From NCBI GenBank assembly GCA_964432885.1, contig CAYSPG010000001.1, positions 372,001 through 436,000 of the forward strand: a stretch of DNA of 64,000 nucleotides, written 5' to 3'. Below are positions 24,722-33,044 of the stretch, piece after piece; position 1 is the stretch's first letter; each line of letters begins with the position of its first letter. The position numbers were made by a program, and so were the translations under genes. This DNA is from CAYSPG01 sp964432885 (GTDB lineage Bacteria; Bacteroidota; Bacteroidia; AKYH767-A; OLB10). The notes under the pieces were generated by a model. The model did no database searches and was not told the origin of the DNA. It was given only the letters and a program-made list of their open reading frames with translations.

Positions 24722-25663
24722 TCAGCCTCCAAGAATTTGTTTTTTCTGTAAAGCAAATTCTTCATCAGTTAAAAAACCTTTCTCGCGCAAGCGTGCCAGC
24801 TTTTCAAGCTGCTCTAACTTTGAGTCGAGTGAGTCGTTTGTAGATGACAATATTCCTTCCGAAGAAACTTTAATTACTGGTTCAGTCTTTTTAACAACAG
24901 GTGGCGCTGGAATAATTTTGGGTTTTTCAGGTTCGGGCTGTGGTGCTACCACAGGAACAGATTGAACAATTGGAGCTACCTCGGTTTGAACAGGGGTTTT
25001 TGCAGGTGGTTGGTTTAACAACATTTTTTTTGCAGCTGGCCTTCTAACCAAAAAGAAAAGGCAAATAAGCAGGGCAAGTACAGCAAGGCAATTAAAAATT
25101 ATAAGTATGGTATTTTTTTCGCTTGTATTTTTAATGTCAACTGCCATGGCATCAAACTTTGCGCTCATGCGTTTGTTGGCAGTTTGCAAACTATCACTGC
25201 GATAAGCAATGGCAGTAAGCGCTTCATCTTTTACTTTGAGCAAACTATTTAAACTGCCTGCGTCCTGCTGCATGTTGTTAATTACATTTAGCAAACTATC
25301 GCTGGCCGCGTACACAACTGTAGTGGTGCCGGGAGTTTTTATTACTTCTTTTTTCTTTTTAAGTGCTTCATCGCGCTGGCTGGTTAGGCTGTTGATTGAA
25401 TAATTTGCAGCAAGAATTATTTGTTCATCTATCTCAACTAATTTTTTAAGCGCTGACTGAAAATCAGCAATTGTTTTTTTATTCTTAAATGTTTTTTCGT
25501 TTTTAGAAAGTTCGTCCACTTGTTTAAGCACTGCTTTGCGCTCGTTTACCAAATCGCTCATATCGCTTTGCGCAAAAGCATTTTGAACAATGAGGCAAGA
25601 GGCAAGAGGCAAGATAACAAAAGAGAGAAAATAAGAAAGTTGTTTACGTATCATCATTTTCAT
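24722..25663 (-). CDS. SHOCT-domain membrane protein (313 aa)
   Basis: I place the start at the ATG at 25663 (MKMMIRKQ). The longer frame begins at a TTG and adds eight residues before a signal peptide. The plan is: signal peptide ending FAQ, helical coiled-coil region (30-165), one membrane helix (about 180-202, IIFNCLAVLALLICLFF), a P/V/K-rich linker, and a C-terminal SHOCT motif (LEKLARLREKGFLTDEEF). SHOCT is a short C-terminal oligomerisation module. The job is unknown. It sits between paaZ and the crotonase in one run of minus-strand genes. Its signal-peptide codons include a 3x7-bp tandem repeat (25592-25612). Confidence 0.8.
   Translation of the reverse strand: MKMMIRKQLSYFLSFVILPLASCLIVQNAFAQSDMSDLVNERKAVLKQVDELSKNEKTFKNKKTIADFQSALKKLVEIDEQIILAANYSINSLTSQRDEALKKKKEVIKTPGTTTVVYAASDSLLNVINNMQQDAGSLNSLLKVKDEALTAIAYRSDSLQTANKRMSAKFDAMAVDIKNTSEKNTILIIFNCLAVLALLICLFFLVRRPAAKKMLLNQPPAKTPVQTEVAPIVQSVPVVAPQPEPEKPKIIPAPPVVKKTEPVIKVSSEGILSSTNDSLDSKLEQLEKLARLREKGFLTDEEFALQKKQILGG
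25592..25612. repeat. Tandem repeat, GAGGCAA x3
   Basis: Three perfect 7-bp units lie inside the signal-peptide coding part of the SHOCT gene, followed by a degenerate purine-rich tail to about 25640. This is one member of the dispersed short-repeat set in this window. Confidence 0.85.
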
Positions 25664-25693
25664 TGGTAATAATAATTGACTTATCAAATATAT

Positions 25694-27733
25694 TTATTTT
25701 TTCTGAGCTACCAAAGTCAGCACTGTTTCTACAGCTACCACTTCTTTTTTCTGATTAGTTACTTCCACATCCCACTCAACCACTCCCTGCGGAATTTGCC
25801 CTTCGCGGTCTTCTTTTTTTGTTTTTGATTTACATGTTAGCCTCACCTGTATGGTATCACCCACATAAACGGGTTGTGTAAATCGTAAATTATCCAAACC
25901 ATAATTGGCAAGAACGGGGCCTTTCTTAGGGTCAACAAATAAACCTGCCGCGGCAGCAATTATAAAATAACCATGTGCTACGCGCTTTTCAAAAATTGAA
26001 CCTTCCAAGGCTGTTTCATCGGTGTGCGCATAAAAATAATCGCCACTAATGCCAGCAAAATTTACAATGTCGGCTTCTGTAATGGTGCGCCTGTGCGTAA
26101 TGAGCGTGTCGCCAATATTAATTTCTTCAAAGTACTTTTTAAATGGATGAATTACATCTTCTTTTATCTCAGCACCTTTTAAATACGTATTGCAAATTTT
26201 TGTTAGTGTGGTTGGAGAACCCTGCAAGGCTGTGCGCTGCATAAAATGTTTTACACTTCTTATTCCGCCCAACTCTTCGCCACCTCCTGCCCTACCCGGC
26301 CCACCATGTACTAACTGTGGCATGGGCGAACCATGTCCGGTTGACTCTTTTGCGCAATGTCTGTTTAGAATTAACAATCGTCCATGATACGCAGCAGTGC
26401 CAAGCACAATTTGTTTTGCAATTGCATTATCGTTTGTAACAATCGAACCAACCAAACTTCCTTTTCCCATCTTAGCCAATTCAATTGCTTCATCAATATT
26501 TTTATAAGGCATTACAGTAGTTACAGGGCCAAAGGGCTCAATATTGTGCGCATCGGTTTTTGTAAAAGGGTTTTTGCAATACAAAACCATGGATGGCATA
26601 AATGCTCCGGCATTTTTATCGGCACCCACCACATCAAAGTTTTTTAAATCGCCATGAGCTATTTCGCAAGAGTTTAAAAGTTGCTGCACACTTTCAGTAA
26701 CGGCAGTTACCTGTCCTTTGCTGGCAAGTGGCCCCATCTTTACACCTTCCACACTTGGATTTCCTAAACGGGTGTCAATTAATTTTTTCTTTAGTGCATC
26801 CACCACTGCATCGGCAAGGTTTGCCGGCACAATGGTTCTGCGAATAGCAGTACATTTTTGTCCTGCTTTGGCTGTCATTTCACGCGCAACTTCTTTTATA
26901 AAAAGTTGAAATTCGTCAGTATCAGGAGTGGCATCGCTGCCAAGTATGCAACAGTTAAGCGAGTCGGCTTCCATTGAAAAGCGCACCGAATTTTCCACAA
27001 TGGCTTTTGTTTGCTTTAGCATTTTTCCTGTTTCGGCACTGCCGGTAAATGTTACCACATCCTGGCAGTTTACATGATTAAGCATATCGCCTGCACTGCC
27101 GCAAATGAGTTGCAAACTGCCTTCGGGTAAAATTTTTGAGGCAATAATTTCTTTTACTACCAGCTCGGTTAAAAACGAAGTTGATGTTGCAGGTTTAATT
27201 ATGCAGGGAACACCGGCAACAATACTTGGAGCAAGTTTTTCCAACATTCCCCAACAGGGAAAATTAAATGCGTTTATGTGAATGGCAACTCCTTCTAACG
27301 GCACGCAGATGTGTTGCCCAATAAATGTTCCTGTTTTAGAAAGCGCTTCAATATTTCCTTCAACTAAAAAAGGTTCGTCAGGCAATTCTCTTCGTCCTTT
27401 GCTTGCATAAGCAAAGAGTGTTCCGATTCCGCCATCAATGTCAATTAAGTTATCAATGCGCGTGGCACCGGTTGCAAATGAGAGTTTGTAAAAAATATCT
27501 TTTTTCTCTGTTAGATAAAGAGCCAGCGCCTTTAACATCCGCGAACGTTCATGAAAAGTCATTGCTCGCAACTTAGGGCCGCCTACTGTGCGGGCATACT
27601 CAAGCATGGCATTAAAATCTAATCCTTTGCTGGTGGCTTCTGCAATTTGCTCGCCTGTAATGGCATTAAAAAGTGGAGTGCCTGTCCCTTCTCCCTCCAT
27701 CCATTTTCCGAGGGCATAATTTTTTAGTTTCAT
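25694..27733 (-). CDS. paaZ: Bifunctional aldehyde dehydrogenase / enoyl-CoA hydratase (PaaZ)
   Basis: The start is set at the ATG at 27733 (MKLKNYALGKW), because the longer frame uses a TTG three codons upstream. Residues 1-520 are an aldehyde dehydrogenase domain (FTGSAETGK, GQKCTAIRR around the catalytic Cys, GPVTTVMPY). Residues about 540-679 are a MaoC-like hotdog hydratase (GDYFYAHTDET, VAHGYFIIAAAAGLFVDP). At 679 aa it matches PaaZ, which opens the oxepin-CoA ring in phenylacetate breakdown and oxidises the resulting semialdehyde. The paaABCDE epoxidase genes are not in the window. It heads a minus-strand run with SHOCT, crotonase and E1. Confidence 0.9.
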   Translation of the reverse strand: MKLKNYALGKWMEGEGTGTPLFNAITGEQIAEATSKGLDFNAMLEYARTVGGPKLRAMTFHERSRMLKALALYLTEKKDIFYKLSFATGATRIDNLIDIDGGIGTLFAYASKGRRELPDEPFLVEGNIEALSKTGTFIGQHICVPLEGVAIHINAFNFPCWGMLEKLAPSIVAGVPCIIKPATSTSFLTELVVKEIIASKILPEGSLQLICGSAGDMLNHVNCQDVVTFTGSAETGKMLKQTKAIVENSVRFSMEADSLNCCILGSDATPDTDEFQLFIKEVAREMTAKAGQKCTAIRRTIVPANLADAVVDALKKKLIDTRLGNPSVEGVKMGPLASKGQVTAVTESVQQLLNSCEIAHGDLKNFDVVGADKNAGAFMPSMVLYCKNPFTKTDAHNIEPFGPVTTVMPYKNIDEAIELAKMGKGSLVGSIVTNDNAIAKQIVLGTAAYHGRLLILNRHCAKESTGHGSPMPQLVHGGPGRAGGGEELGGIRSVKHFMQRTALQGSPTTLTKICNTYLKGAEIKEDVIHPFKKYFEEINIGDTLITHRRTITEADIVNFAGISGDYFYAHTDETALEGSIFEKRVAHGYFIIAAAAGLFVDPKKGPVLANYGLDNLRFTQPVYVGDTIQVRLTCKSKTKKEDREGQIPQGVVEWDVEVTNQKKEVVAVETVLTLVAQKK

Positions 27734-27891
27734 AGCTGGCAAATTTATAAATTATTGCTCTTTAGAAATATGCGATTGAAAAAATAATCAATGCACCAAA
27801 TGACGTGTTACGTTATCAAATTCATAAAAAAAATGCGGTGTAGATTTATTTTTTGTTACTTAGCCATCCTTAAAAAAATCAAATACATAAT

Positions 27892-28863
27892 ATGATAAAA
27901 ATATTAGCCAATGACGGAATAGATTCCGCAGGTAAAAAAATTTTTGAAGCGGCAGGCTTTAATGTATCAACCGATAAAGTAGCACAAGAAAATTTAAGCG
28001 AAGCCTTAAAAAACTTTGATGCCATCTTGGTGCGCAGTGCAACCACCGTGCGTACTGATTTAATAAATGCTTGTCCTAACATAAAAGTAATCGGCCGTGC
28101 CGGTGTTGGTATGGATAATATTGATGTAAAATATGCGCGCGAAAAAGGAATTGCAGTTATCAACACTCCTGCTGCCTCATCACAAAGTGTTGCAGAACTG
28201 GTGTTTGCACATTTATTTACTGGTGTTCGTTTTTTGCATGACGCTAACCGCAATATGCCTGCAAGCGAAACAAAAGAGACTTTTGACAAGCTCAAAAAAA
28301 ATTATTCATCCGGTATAGAACTGCGTGGAAAAACAATTGGAATAGTTGGTGCCGGGCAAATAGGAAAATGTGTTGCTGCCATTGCCATGGGATTAGGAAT
28401 GAATGTAATGTTTCATCGCCTGAATAACGAAGATGTTACAGTTGATTTAGATTTTCACCCGGCATTGGGGCAAAAAAAAGTTTCGGTAACTTTTAAATGC
28501 GTTTCGTTTACAAAACTTTTAACCGAAAGCGATTTTATAACCCTGCATGTTCCGTTTCCAAAAGGAAGTGCTCCAGTAATTGGCAAAAAAGAATTTGATT
28601 TAATGAAACAAGGAGTTGGCATTGTAAACACTGCACGTGGCGGAGTAGTTTCTGAAAATGATTTGATTGAAGCGCTCAACGCAGGCAAAGTGGCTTTTGC
28701 CGGCATTGATGTTTTTGAAGGTGAGCCTTTAATTAAAGAAACATTGCGCAAACATCCCAAAGTAACATTGTCACCTCACATAGGCGGAAGCACTAAAGAA
28801 GCACAGGAAAGAATAGGAATTGAGCTTGCCCAAAAAGTGGTGGAACACTTTACAAAAAAGTAG
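27892..28863 (+). CDS. serA: D-3-phosphoglycerate dehydrogenase-like 2-hydroxyacid dehydrogenase
   Basis: This 323-aa protein of the D-2-hydroxyacid dehydrogenase family has the substrate-side GRAGVGMDNID (about 66), NAD-binding GAGQIGKCV (about 153) and the catalytic triad positions Arg in NTARGG (about 247), Glu in FEGEP (about 272) and His in SPHIGGSTKEA (about 294). That last motif is typical of SerA. It lacks the C-terminal ACT/ASB regulatory domains of longer SerA forms, so serine feedback is not expected. It would oxidise 3-phosphoglycerate in serine synthesis. Adjacency to a DUF1015 gene is the usual Bacteroidota arrangement; serC is not in the window. Confidence 0.85.
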   Translation: MIKILANDGIDSAGKKIFEAAGFNVSTDKVAQENLSEALKNFDAILVRSATTVRTDLINACPNIKVIGRAGVGMDNIDVKYAREKGIAVINTPAASSQSVAELVFAHLFTGVRFLHDANRNMPASETKETFDKLKKNYSSGIELRGKTIGIVGAGQIGKCVAAIAMGLGMNVMFHRLNNEDVTVDLDFHPALGQKKVSVTFKCVSFTKLLTESDFITLHVPFPKGSAPVIGKKEFDLMKQGVGIVNTARGGVVSENDLIEALNAGKVAFAGIDVFEGEPLIKETLRKHPKVTLSPHIGGSTKEAQERIGIELAQKVVEHFTKK

Positions 28864-28903
28864 CTCTCTCTCTGCTCTAAAACTAAAATTACTTATATAT
28901 TTC

Positions 28904-28911
28904 TACTTTTG
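28904..28911 (+). promoter_or_regulatory. Candidate -7 promoter box before the DUF1015 gene
   Basis: TACTTTTG matches TAnnTTTG and is followed by GCCGCCCAA, with the start codon 23 bases downstream. No clear -33 TTTG is seen. Confidence 0.4.
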
Positions 28912-28934
28912 CCGCCCAATAAATTCAACCCATT

Positions 28935-30179
28935 ATGGCAATTTTAAAACCCTTCCGTGGCATTCGCCCCAAAAAAGAATTAGTTCAATCCATTGCATGC
29001 CGCCCTTACGATGTGCTTAACGAACAGGAAGCGCGCATAGAAACCAAAGGCGACCCCAATTCCTTTTACCATGTAATAAAACCCGAAATAGATTTTCCTG
29101 ATGACTTTGATCATTATTCACCTGAGATTTACAAAAAAGGGAAAGAAAATTTTGAACGCATGTTTAACGAAGGAATTTTTTCGCAGGATGAAAAGGATTA
29201 TTACTACATCTATGCACAAACAATGAATGGCCGCAAGCAGTATGGCATTGTTGGTTGCGCTGCTGTAGATGATTATGTGAATAACGTAATAAAAAAACAT
29301 GAGCTTACACGTCCTGATAAGGAAGAGGACAGAAAAAACCATGTGCGTGTTTCCAATTTAAATTACGAGCCTGTGTTTTTTGCGTACCAGCAAGCGAAGG
29401 CGTTGGATGATGTTGTGAGTGGCGTTACAAAAAATGCTGCTGAATATGATTTTGTTTCTGATGATGGCATTGGCCATTCGTTTTGGATTGTAAAAGATGA
29501 TGCAGCAATAAACACCATTACTACAGAATTTGCTAAACTTAAAAACACGTATGTGGCCGATGGGCATCACCGCACTGCTGCCGCAGCACTTGTTGGTAAA
29601 GAGCGAAGAGAAAAAAATCCAAACCACACCGGCAAAGAAGAGTACAATTATTTTTTAGCTGTACATTTTCCCGACAATCAATTACAAATTATGGATTACA
29701 ACCGTGTGATAAAAGATTTAAACGGGCTAAGCGCTGCGCAGTTTACTGATAAGATTAAAGAGAACTTTTCGGTTGAAGAAAAAGGTGCAGCAGAATATCG
29801 CCCATCCAAGCTGCATGAGTTTGCAATGTATCTTGAAGGAAAATGGTACAAGTTAAATGCGAAAGCAGGAACCTATAATGACAACGACCCCATTGGTGTG
29901 TTGGATGTAACTATTTTATCTGACAAAGTTTTGGCTCCTGTTTTAAATATTGTTGACTTGCGCAAAGACAAGCGCATTGACTTTGTAGGCGGCCTGCGCG
30001 GATTAGGTGAATTAAAAAAACGTGTTGACAGTGGTGAGATGAAAGTTGCCTTTGCATTGTATGCAGTTACAATGAAACAATTGATTGATATTGCCGATAA
30101 CGATTTAATTATGCCACCAAAAGTTACCTGGTTTGAACCTAAATTAAGAAGCGGGCTGGTGTTGCATTCGTTGGAATGA
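28935..30179 (+). CDS. DUF1015 family protein (414 aa)
   Basis: The N-terminal motif FRGIRPKKELVQSIACRPYD and the central VADGHHRTAAA (about residue 212) identify DUF1015 (an uncharacterised family sometimes annotated as SerC-associated). Length is normal. No signal peptide or membrane segment is visible, so it is cytoplasmic. It follows the SerA-like gene by 71 bp but has its own candidate promoter. The conserved neighbourhood suggests a link to serine or one-carbon metabolism, but the activity is unknown. The HHRT motif looks like a catalytic or phosphate-binding loop. Confidence 0.88.
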   Translation: MAILKPFRGIRPKKELVQSIACRPYDVLNEQEARIETKGDPNSFYHVIKPEIDFPDDFDHYSPEIYKKGKENFERMFNEGIFSQDEKDYYYIYAQTMNGRKQYGIVGCAAVDDYVNNVIKKHELTRPDKEEDRKNHVRVSNLNYEPVFFAYQQAKALDDVVSGVTKNAAEYDFVSDDGIGHSFWIVKDDAAINTITTEFAKLKNTYVADGHHRTAAAALVGKERREKNPNHTGKEEYNYFLAVHFPDNQLQIMDYNRVIKDLNGLSAAQFTDKIKENFSVEEKGAAEYRPSKLHEFAMYLEGKWYKLNAKAGTYNDNDPIGVLDVTILSDKVLAPVLNIVDLRKDKRIDFVGGLRGLGELKKRVDSGEMKVAFALYAVTMKQLIDIADNDLIMPPKVTWFEPKLRSGLVLHSLE

Positions 30180-30183
30180 TTTT

Positions 30184-30197
30184 CGTGAAGCGTGAAG
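30184..30197. repeat. Tandem repeat, CGTGAAG x2
   Basis: Two perfect 7-bp units lie just after the stop of the DUF1015 gene. It is short, but of the same style as the other dispersed short repeats here. Confidence 0.5.
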
Positions 30198-30331
30198 GGA
30201 ATTAAGATATAAGCCATTCAGCTAAACTATTTTCAATTATCCAATTCAACACTTTAAATTAAAAAATATTTTTCGCTACACAATTTTTTAATTGTAAACA
30301 AGTTATAATTGCTGACTCATTTTTGGTTAAA

Positions 30332-31522
30332 ATGAAAAAAATATTTGGTTCAGTATTATTGTTAATTTCTTTTTTTGCCAACGCGGAAATAAAACCCGGT
30401 TTTGATAAAAACGAAGTGCGCGACATGATTGCACTTTGTAACAGCTACACGTTTTTAGATTTGTATGGCAACGATGCTGAAATAATTCCTTCAGGGTATA
30501 AGTTAGTTTATACATCACCCACAACTGGTACCGATAACAAATACCAGGTTTATACAAAAGGTGATGTGGGTGTAATAAATTTTCGCGGCAGCACCGATAA
30601 GCAAATCAGTTGGATGCAGAACATGTATTCAAGCATGATACCTGCACGAAACAGGATGGTAATTAACGGTGAAAAATTTGAATACTGTTTTGCACGAAAT
30701 AAAAACGCGGCTGTACACAGCGGCTATGCAATGGGCATTGGCTTTTTACACAAGGATATTATTTCGCAAATTAATTCGCTTAATAAACAAGGTATTTACA
30801 ACATTATAATTACCGGCCACAGCCAGGGTGGTGCTCTGGCCAATATGCTTCGTGCTTATTTGGGCAACCTGATGCACAGCCAAATTTCTACAAAAAATAA
30901 ATTTAAGGTTTATGCTTTTGCAGCGCCCATGTGTGGAAATAAAGAGTTTGTTGAAGAATATAACTCACATTACGCGGTAAGCAATAACAGCTATAACATA
31001 ATTAACAAACATGATTTGATACCCACATTTCCGGTAAGCTTTAATGATACAAGTTCAGTTAAAGATTATTTATTCAATTACATAGGCGACCGCGAAGATT
31101 TTAGTTTTAAAAAATTATTGTTCGACCGTGGCGCTTCTTTTTTTGAAGACAATCTCAGCTCGCTGGTAAAACGTTTTTCAAATTCGGCATCACAAAAAAT
31201 AAACAAAGAGGTTGGCGATGTTGATATGCCTGCTTATGTTGAAGATGTAAATTACCATCGCCTTGAAAAAATAATAGAGCTTGAGGGTTTTGAATACCCG
31301 AAGATTTTAAAAGATTCAAGCATCTTAAAAAACGATTCTTTGATGGGGCTTGCCGTTTATGCCCGCAAAGATGACGGAACATTTTATGATGAGCGGGTAT
31401 ATAAAAAGGCCCCCATGTTTTATCAGCATAAACCATACAATTATTATGTATGTATTTTGCGTACTTATTTTCCGGCCGATTACAGGGCTTTAAGAAAAAA
31501 GTACTTGCCCGAAAATTTATAG
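30332..31522 (+). CDS. Secreted class 3 lipase-like alpha/beta hydrolase (396 aa)
   Basis: The start is set at the ATG at 30332 (MKKIFGS), because the longer frame begins with a TTG. A signal peptide ends near FFANA. The nucleophile elbow is GHSQGGALAN (Ser about residue 167). FRGSTDKQISW upstream matches the conserved FRGT block of the fungal-lipase-like family, and a likely acid residue is in NKHDLIPTFP. It probably hydrolyses lipid esters in the periplasm or outside. No T9SS tail is present. The gap to the previous gene (152 bp) is AT-rich and repeat-containing, and the lipase stands alone. Confidence 0.82.
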   Translation: MKKIFGSVLLLISFFANAEIKPGFDKNEVRDMIALCNSYTFLDLYGNDAEIIPSGYKLVYTSPTTGTDNKYQVYTKGDVGVINFRGSTDKQISWMQNMYSSMIPARNRMVINGEKFEYCFARNKNAAVHSGYAMGIGFLHKDIISQINSLNKQGIYNIIITGHSQGGALANMLRAYLGNLMHSQISTKNKFKVYAFAAPMCGNKEFVEEYNSHYAVSNNSYNIINKHDLIPTFPVSFNDTSSVKDYLFNYIGDREDFSFKKLLFDRGASFFEDNLSSLVKRFSNSASQKINKEVGDVDMPAYVEDVNYHRLEKIIELEGFEYPKILKDSSILKNDSLMGLAVYARKDDGTFYDERVYKKAPMFYQHKPYNYYVCILRTYFPADYRALRKKYLPENL

Positions 31523-31567
31523 TCCCGCAATTTTCTTTTCTCCCTATTCAAAAGTTTCAGCCTCATG

Positions 31568-31596
31568 TTGGACTGTTAGTTACATTATTATTTTTG
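31568..31596 (+). promoter_or_regulatory. Candidate promoter of the LptF/G gene, almost leaderless
   Basis: TTG (31568-31570) and TATTTTTG (31589-31596) are 18 bases apart. The ATG is only 9 bases after the -7 box, so the mRNA leader would be a few nucleotides or absent. Confidence 0.4.
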
Positions 31597-31604
31597 CCCA
31601 TTAA

Positions 31605-33044
31605 ATGAATGTATCTGTAAAAAAATTAAACAAACTGGTGCTTACTTCGTTTATTGGCCCGTTTGTAATGACTTTTTTTATCTCGCTTTTTGTTTTGCTG
31701 ATGCAGTTTTTATGGAAATATATTGATGACCTTGTTGGCAAAGGATTAGACTGGTGGACGATTACCAAACTTTTAGCATATACATCAACCACATTGGTAC
31801 CGCTTGCATTACCACTTGCTATTTTAGTATCAAGCATTATGACATTTGGCAATCTTGCCGAGCATTATGAAATAGTAGCAGTAAAGTCTGCAGGTATTTC
31901 GCTGCAAAAATTTATGCGGCCCTTATTAATTACTGCTATTATTATTTCAATTGGCGCATTTTATTTTTCAAATTATATTTTACCTATCAGCAATTTAAAA
32001 ATGGGTTCGTTGCTATATGATGTACAGCACCAAAAGCCTGCTTTATTTATTAAAGAAGGTATTTTTTATAATGGCATTGAGGGATACAGCATTAAAATAG
32101 GTAAAAAAGAACCTGACGGAACTACCATCAAAAACATAATGATTTACGACCATAGCTCTCATCTTGGAAACCGCAAAGTTACTGTTGCCGATAGTGGACA
32201 AATGGTGGTAACATCTGATAAAAATATGATGGTGCTGCGATTATTTAACGGCAACTCCTACGAAGAGCAGGTAAACCGAAAAAAAAATTCTGATACACAT
32301 CCCTTATTGCGATTTAGGTTTAAAGAAGAAGTGGTAAATTTTGATTTAAGTTCGTTTAAACTAAACCGAACCGATGAAGACCTGTTTAGAGACAATAATC
32401 AAATGATGAATATTTATCAGTTACAAAGCATGCTTGATACATTTGAAGTTAATTACAATAAACGTTTTACTTCCTTTCAAAAAGAAATTCAATCTTACTT
32501 TTATTTTTTAAGAGATTCATCCATACTTTTAACTGCCGACAGTGTGATTGCAGTAAATCCTTTAACGCTTAATGATAAAACCTTCAATCGTTCAACACTT
32601 GATATTGCTATTAATCAGGCACGGTCAACAAAATCGTATATTGATGGCATGAGTGATGAGTTAAGTTCAAAAAAACGCCAGATAAATAAATATAAAATTG
32701 AGTGGCACCGTAAGTTTACACTTTCTATTGCATGTTTCTTGCTTTTTTTAATTGGAGCACCGTTGGGCGCAATTATTCGTAAAGGCGGACTGGGCTTACC
32801 CATTGTAATTTCAATTGCGTTTTTTCTGATTTATCATATTGCTTCCATTACAGGCGAAAAATTTGCCAAAGAAGGAGTTATAACAGCCGCACGCGGCATG
32901 TGGCAATCATCCTTAATGCTATTGCCCATCGGGATTTTTATGGTGTATAAGGCCACACACGATTCGGCATTGTTTGATGCAGATGCCTATCTCAACTTTT
33001 TTAAAAAGTTTATTCCCAAAAAAAAAGAACGCTTAATTAAATGA
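31605..33044 (+). CDS. LptF/LptG family LPS-export permease (479 aa)
   Basis: Three N-terminal membrane helices (about 12-115), a periplasmic beta-rich domain (about 120-330) and three C-terminal helices (about 365-450) give the YjgP/YjgQ layout. LptF/G pairs with LptB and LptC to extract LPS from the inner membrane. The Bacteroidota protein is often annotated simply as LptF/LptG, so I do not choose between the two. The conserved FCLLFLIGAPLGAIIRKGG-type loop before the last helices is visible. It overlaps the next gene by 4 bases (ATGA). LptD lies 9 kb away in this window. Confidence 0.9.
   Translation: MNVSVKKLNKLVLTSFIGPFVMTFFISLFVLLMQFLWKYIDDLVGKGLDWWTITKLLAYTSTTLVPLALPLAILVSSIMTFGNLAEHYEIVAVKSAGISLQKFMRPLLITAIIISIGAFYFSNYILPISNLKMGSLLYDVQHQKPALFIKEGIFYNGIEGYSIKIGKKEPDGTTIKNIMIYDHSSHLGNRKVTVADSGQMVVTSDKNMMVLRLFNGNSYEEQVNRKKNSDTHPLLRFRFKEEVVNFDLSSFKLNRTDEDLFRDNNQMMNIYQLQSMLDTFEVNYNKRFTSFQKEIQSYFYFLRDSSILLTADSVIAVNPLTLNDKTFNRSTLDIAINQARSTKSYIDGMSDELSSKKRQINKYKIEWHRKFTLSIACFLLFLIGAPLGAIIRKGGLGLPIVISIAFFLIYHIASITGEKFAKEGVITAARGMWQSSLMLLPIGIFMVYKATHDSALFDADAYLNFFKKFIPKKKERLIK

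Noticed and set aside
27879..28295. Minus-strand 138-aa frame opposite the SerA-like gene
   Set aside because: The plus strand encodes a conserved dehydrogenase over the whole span.
30282..30297. ACAATT-TTTT-AATTGT palindrome as a terminator
   Set aside because: The stem is AT-only and is not followed by a U-run on the plus strand.
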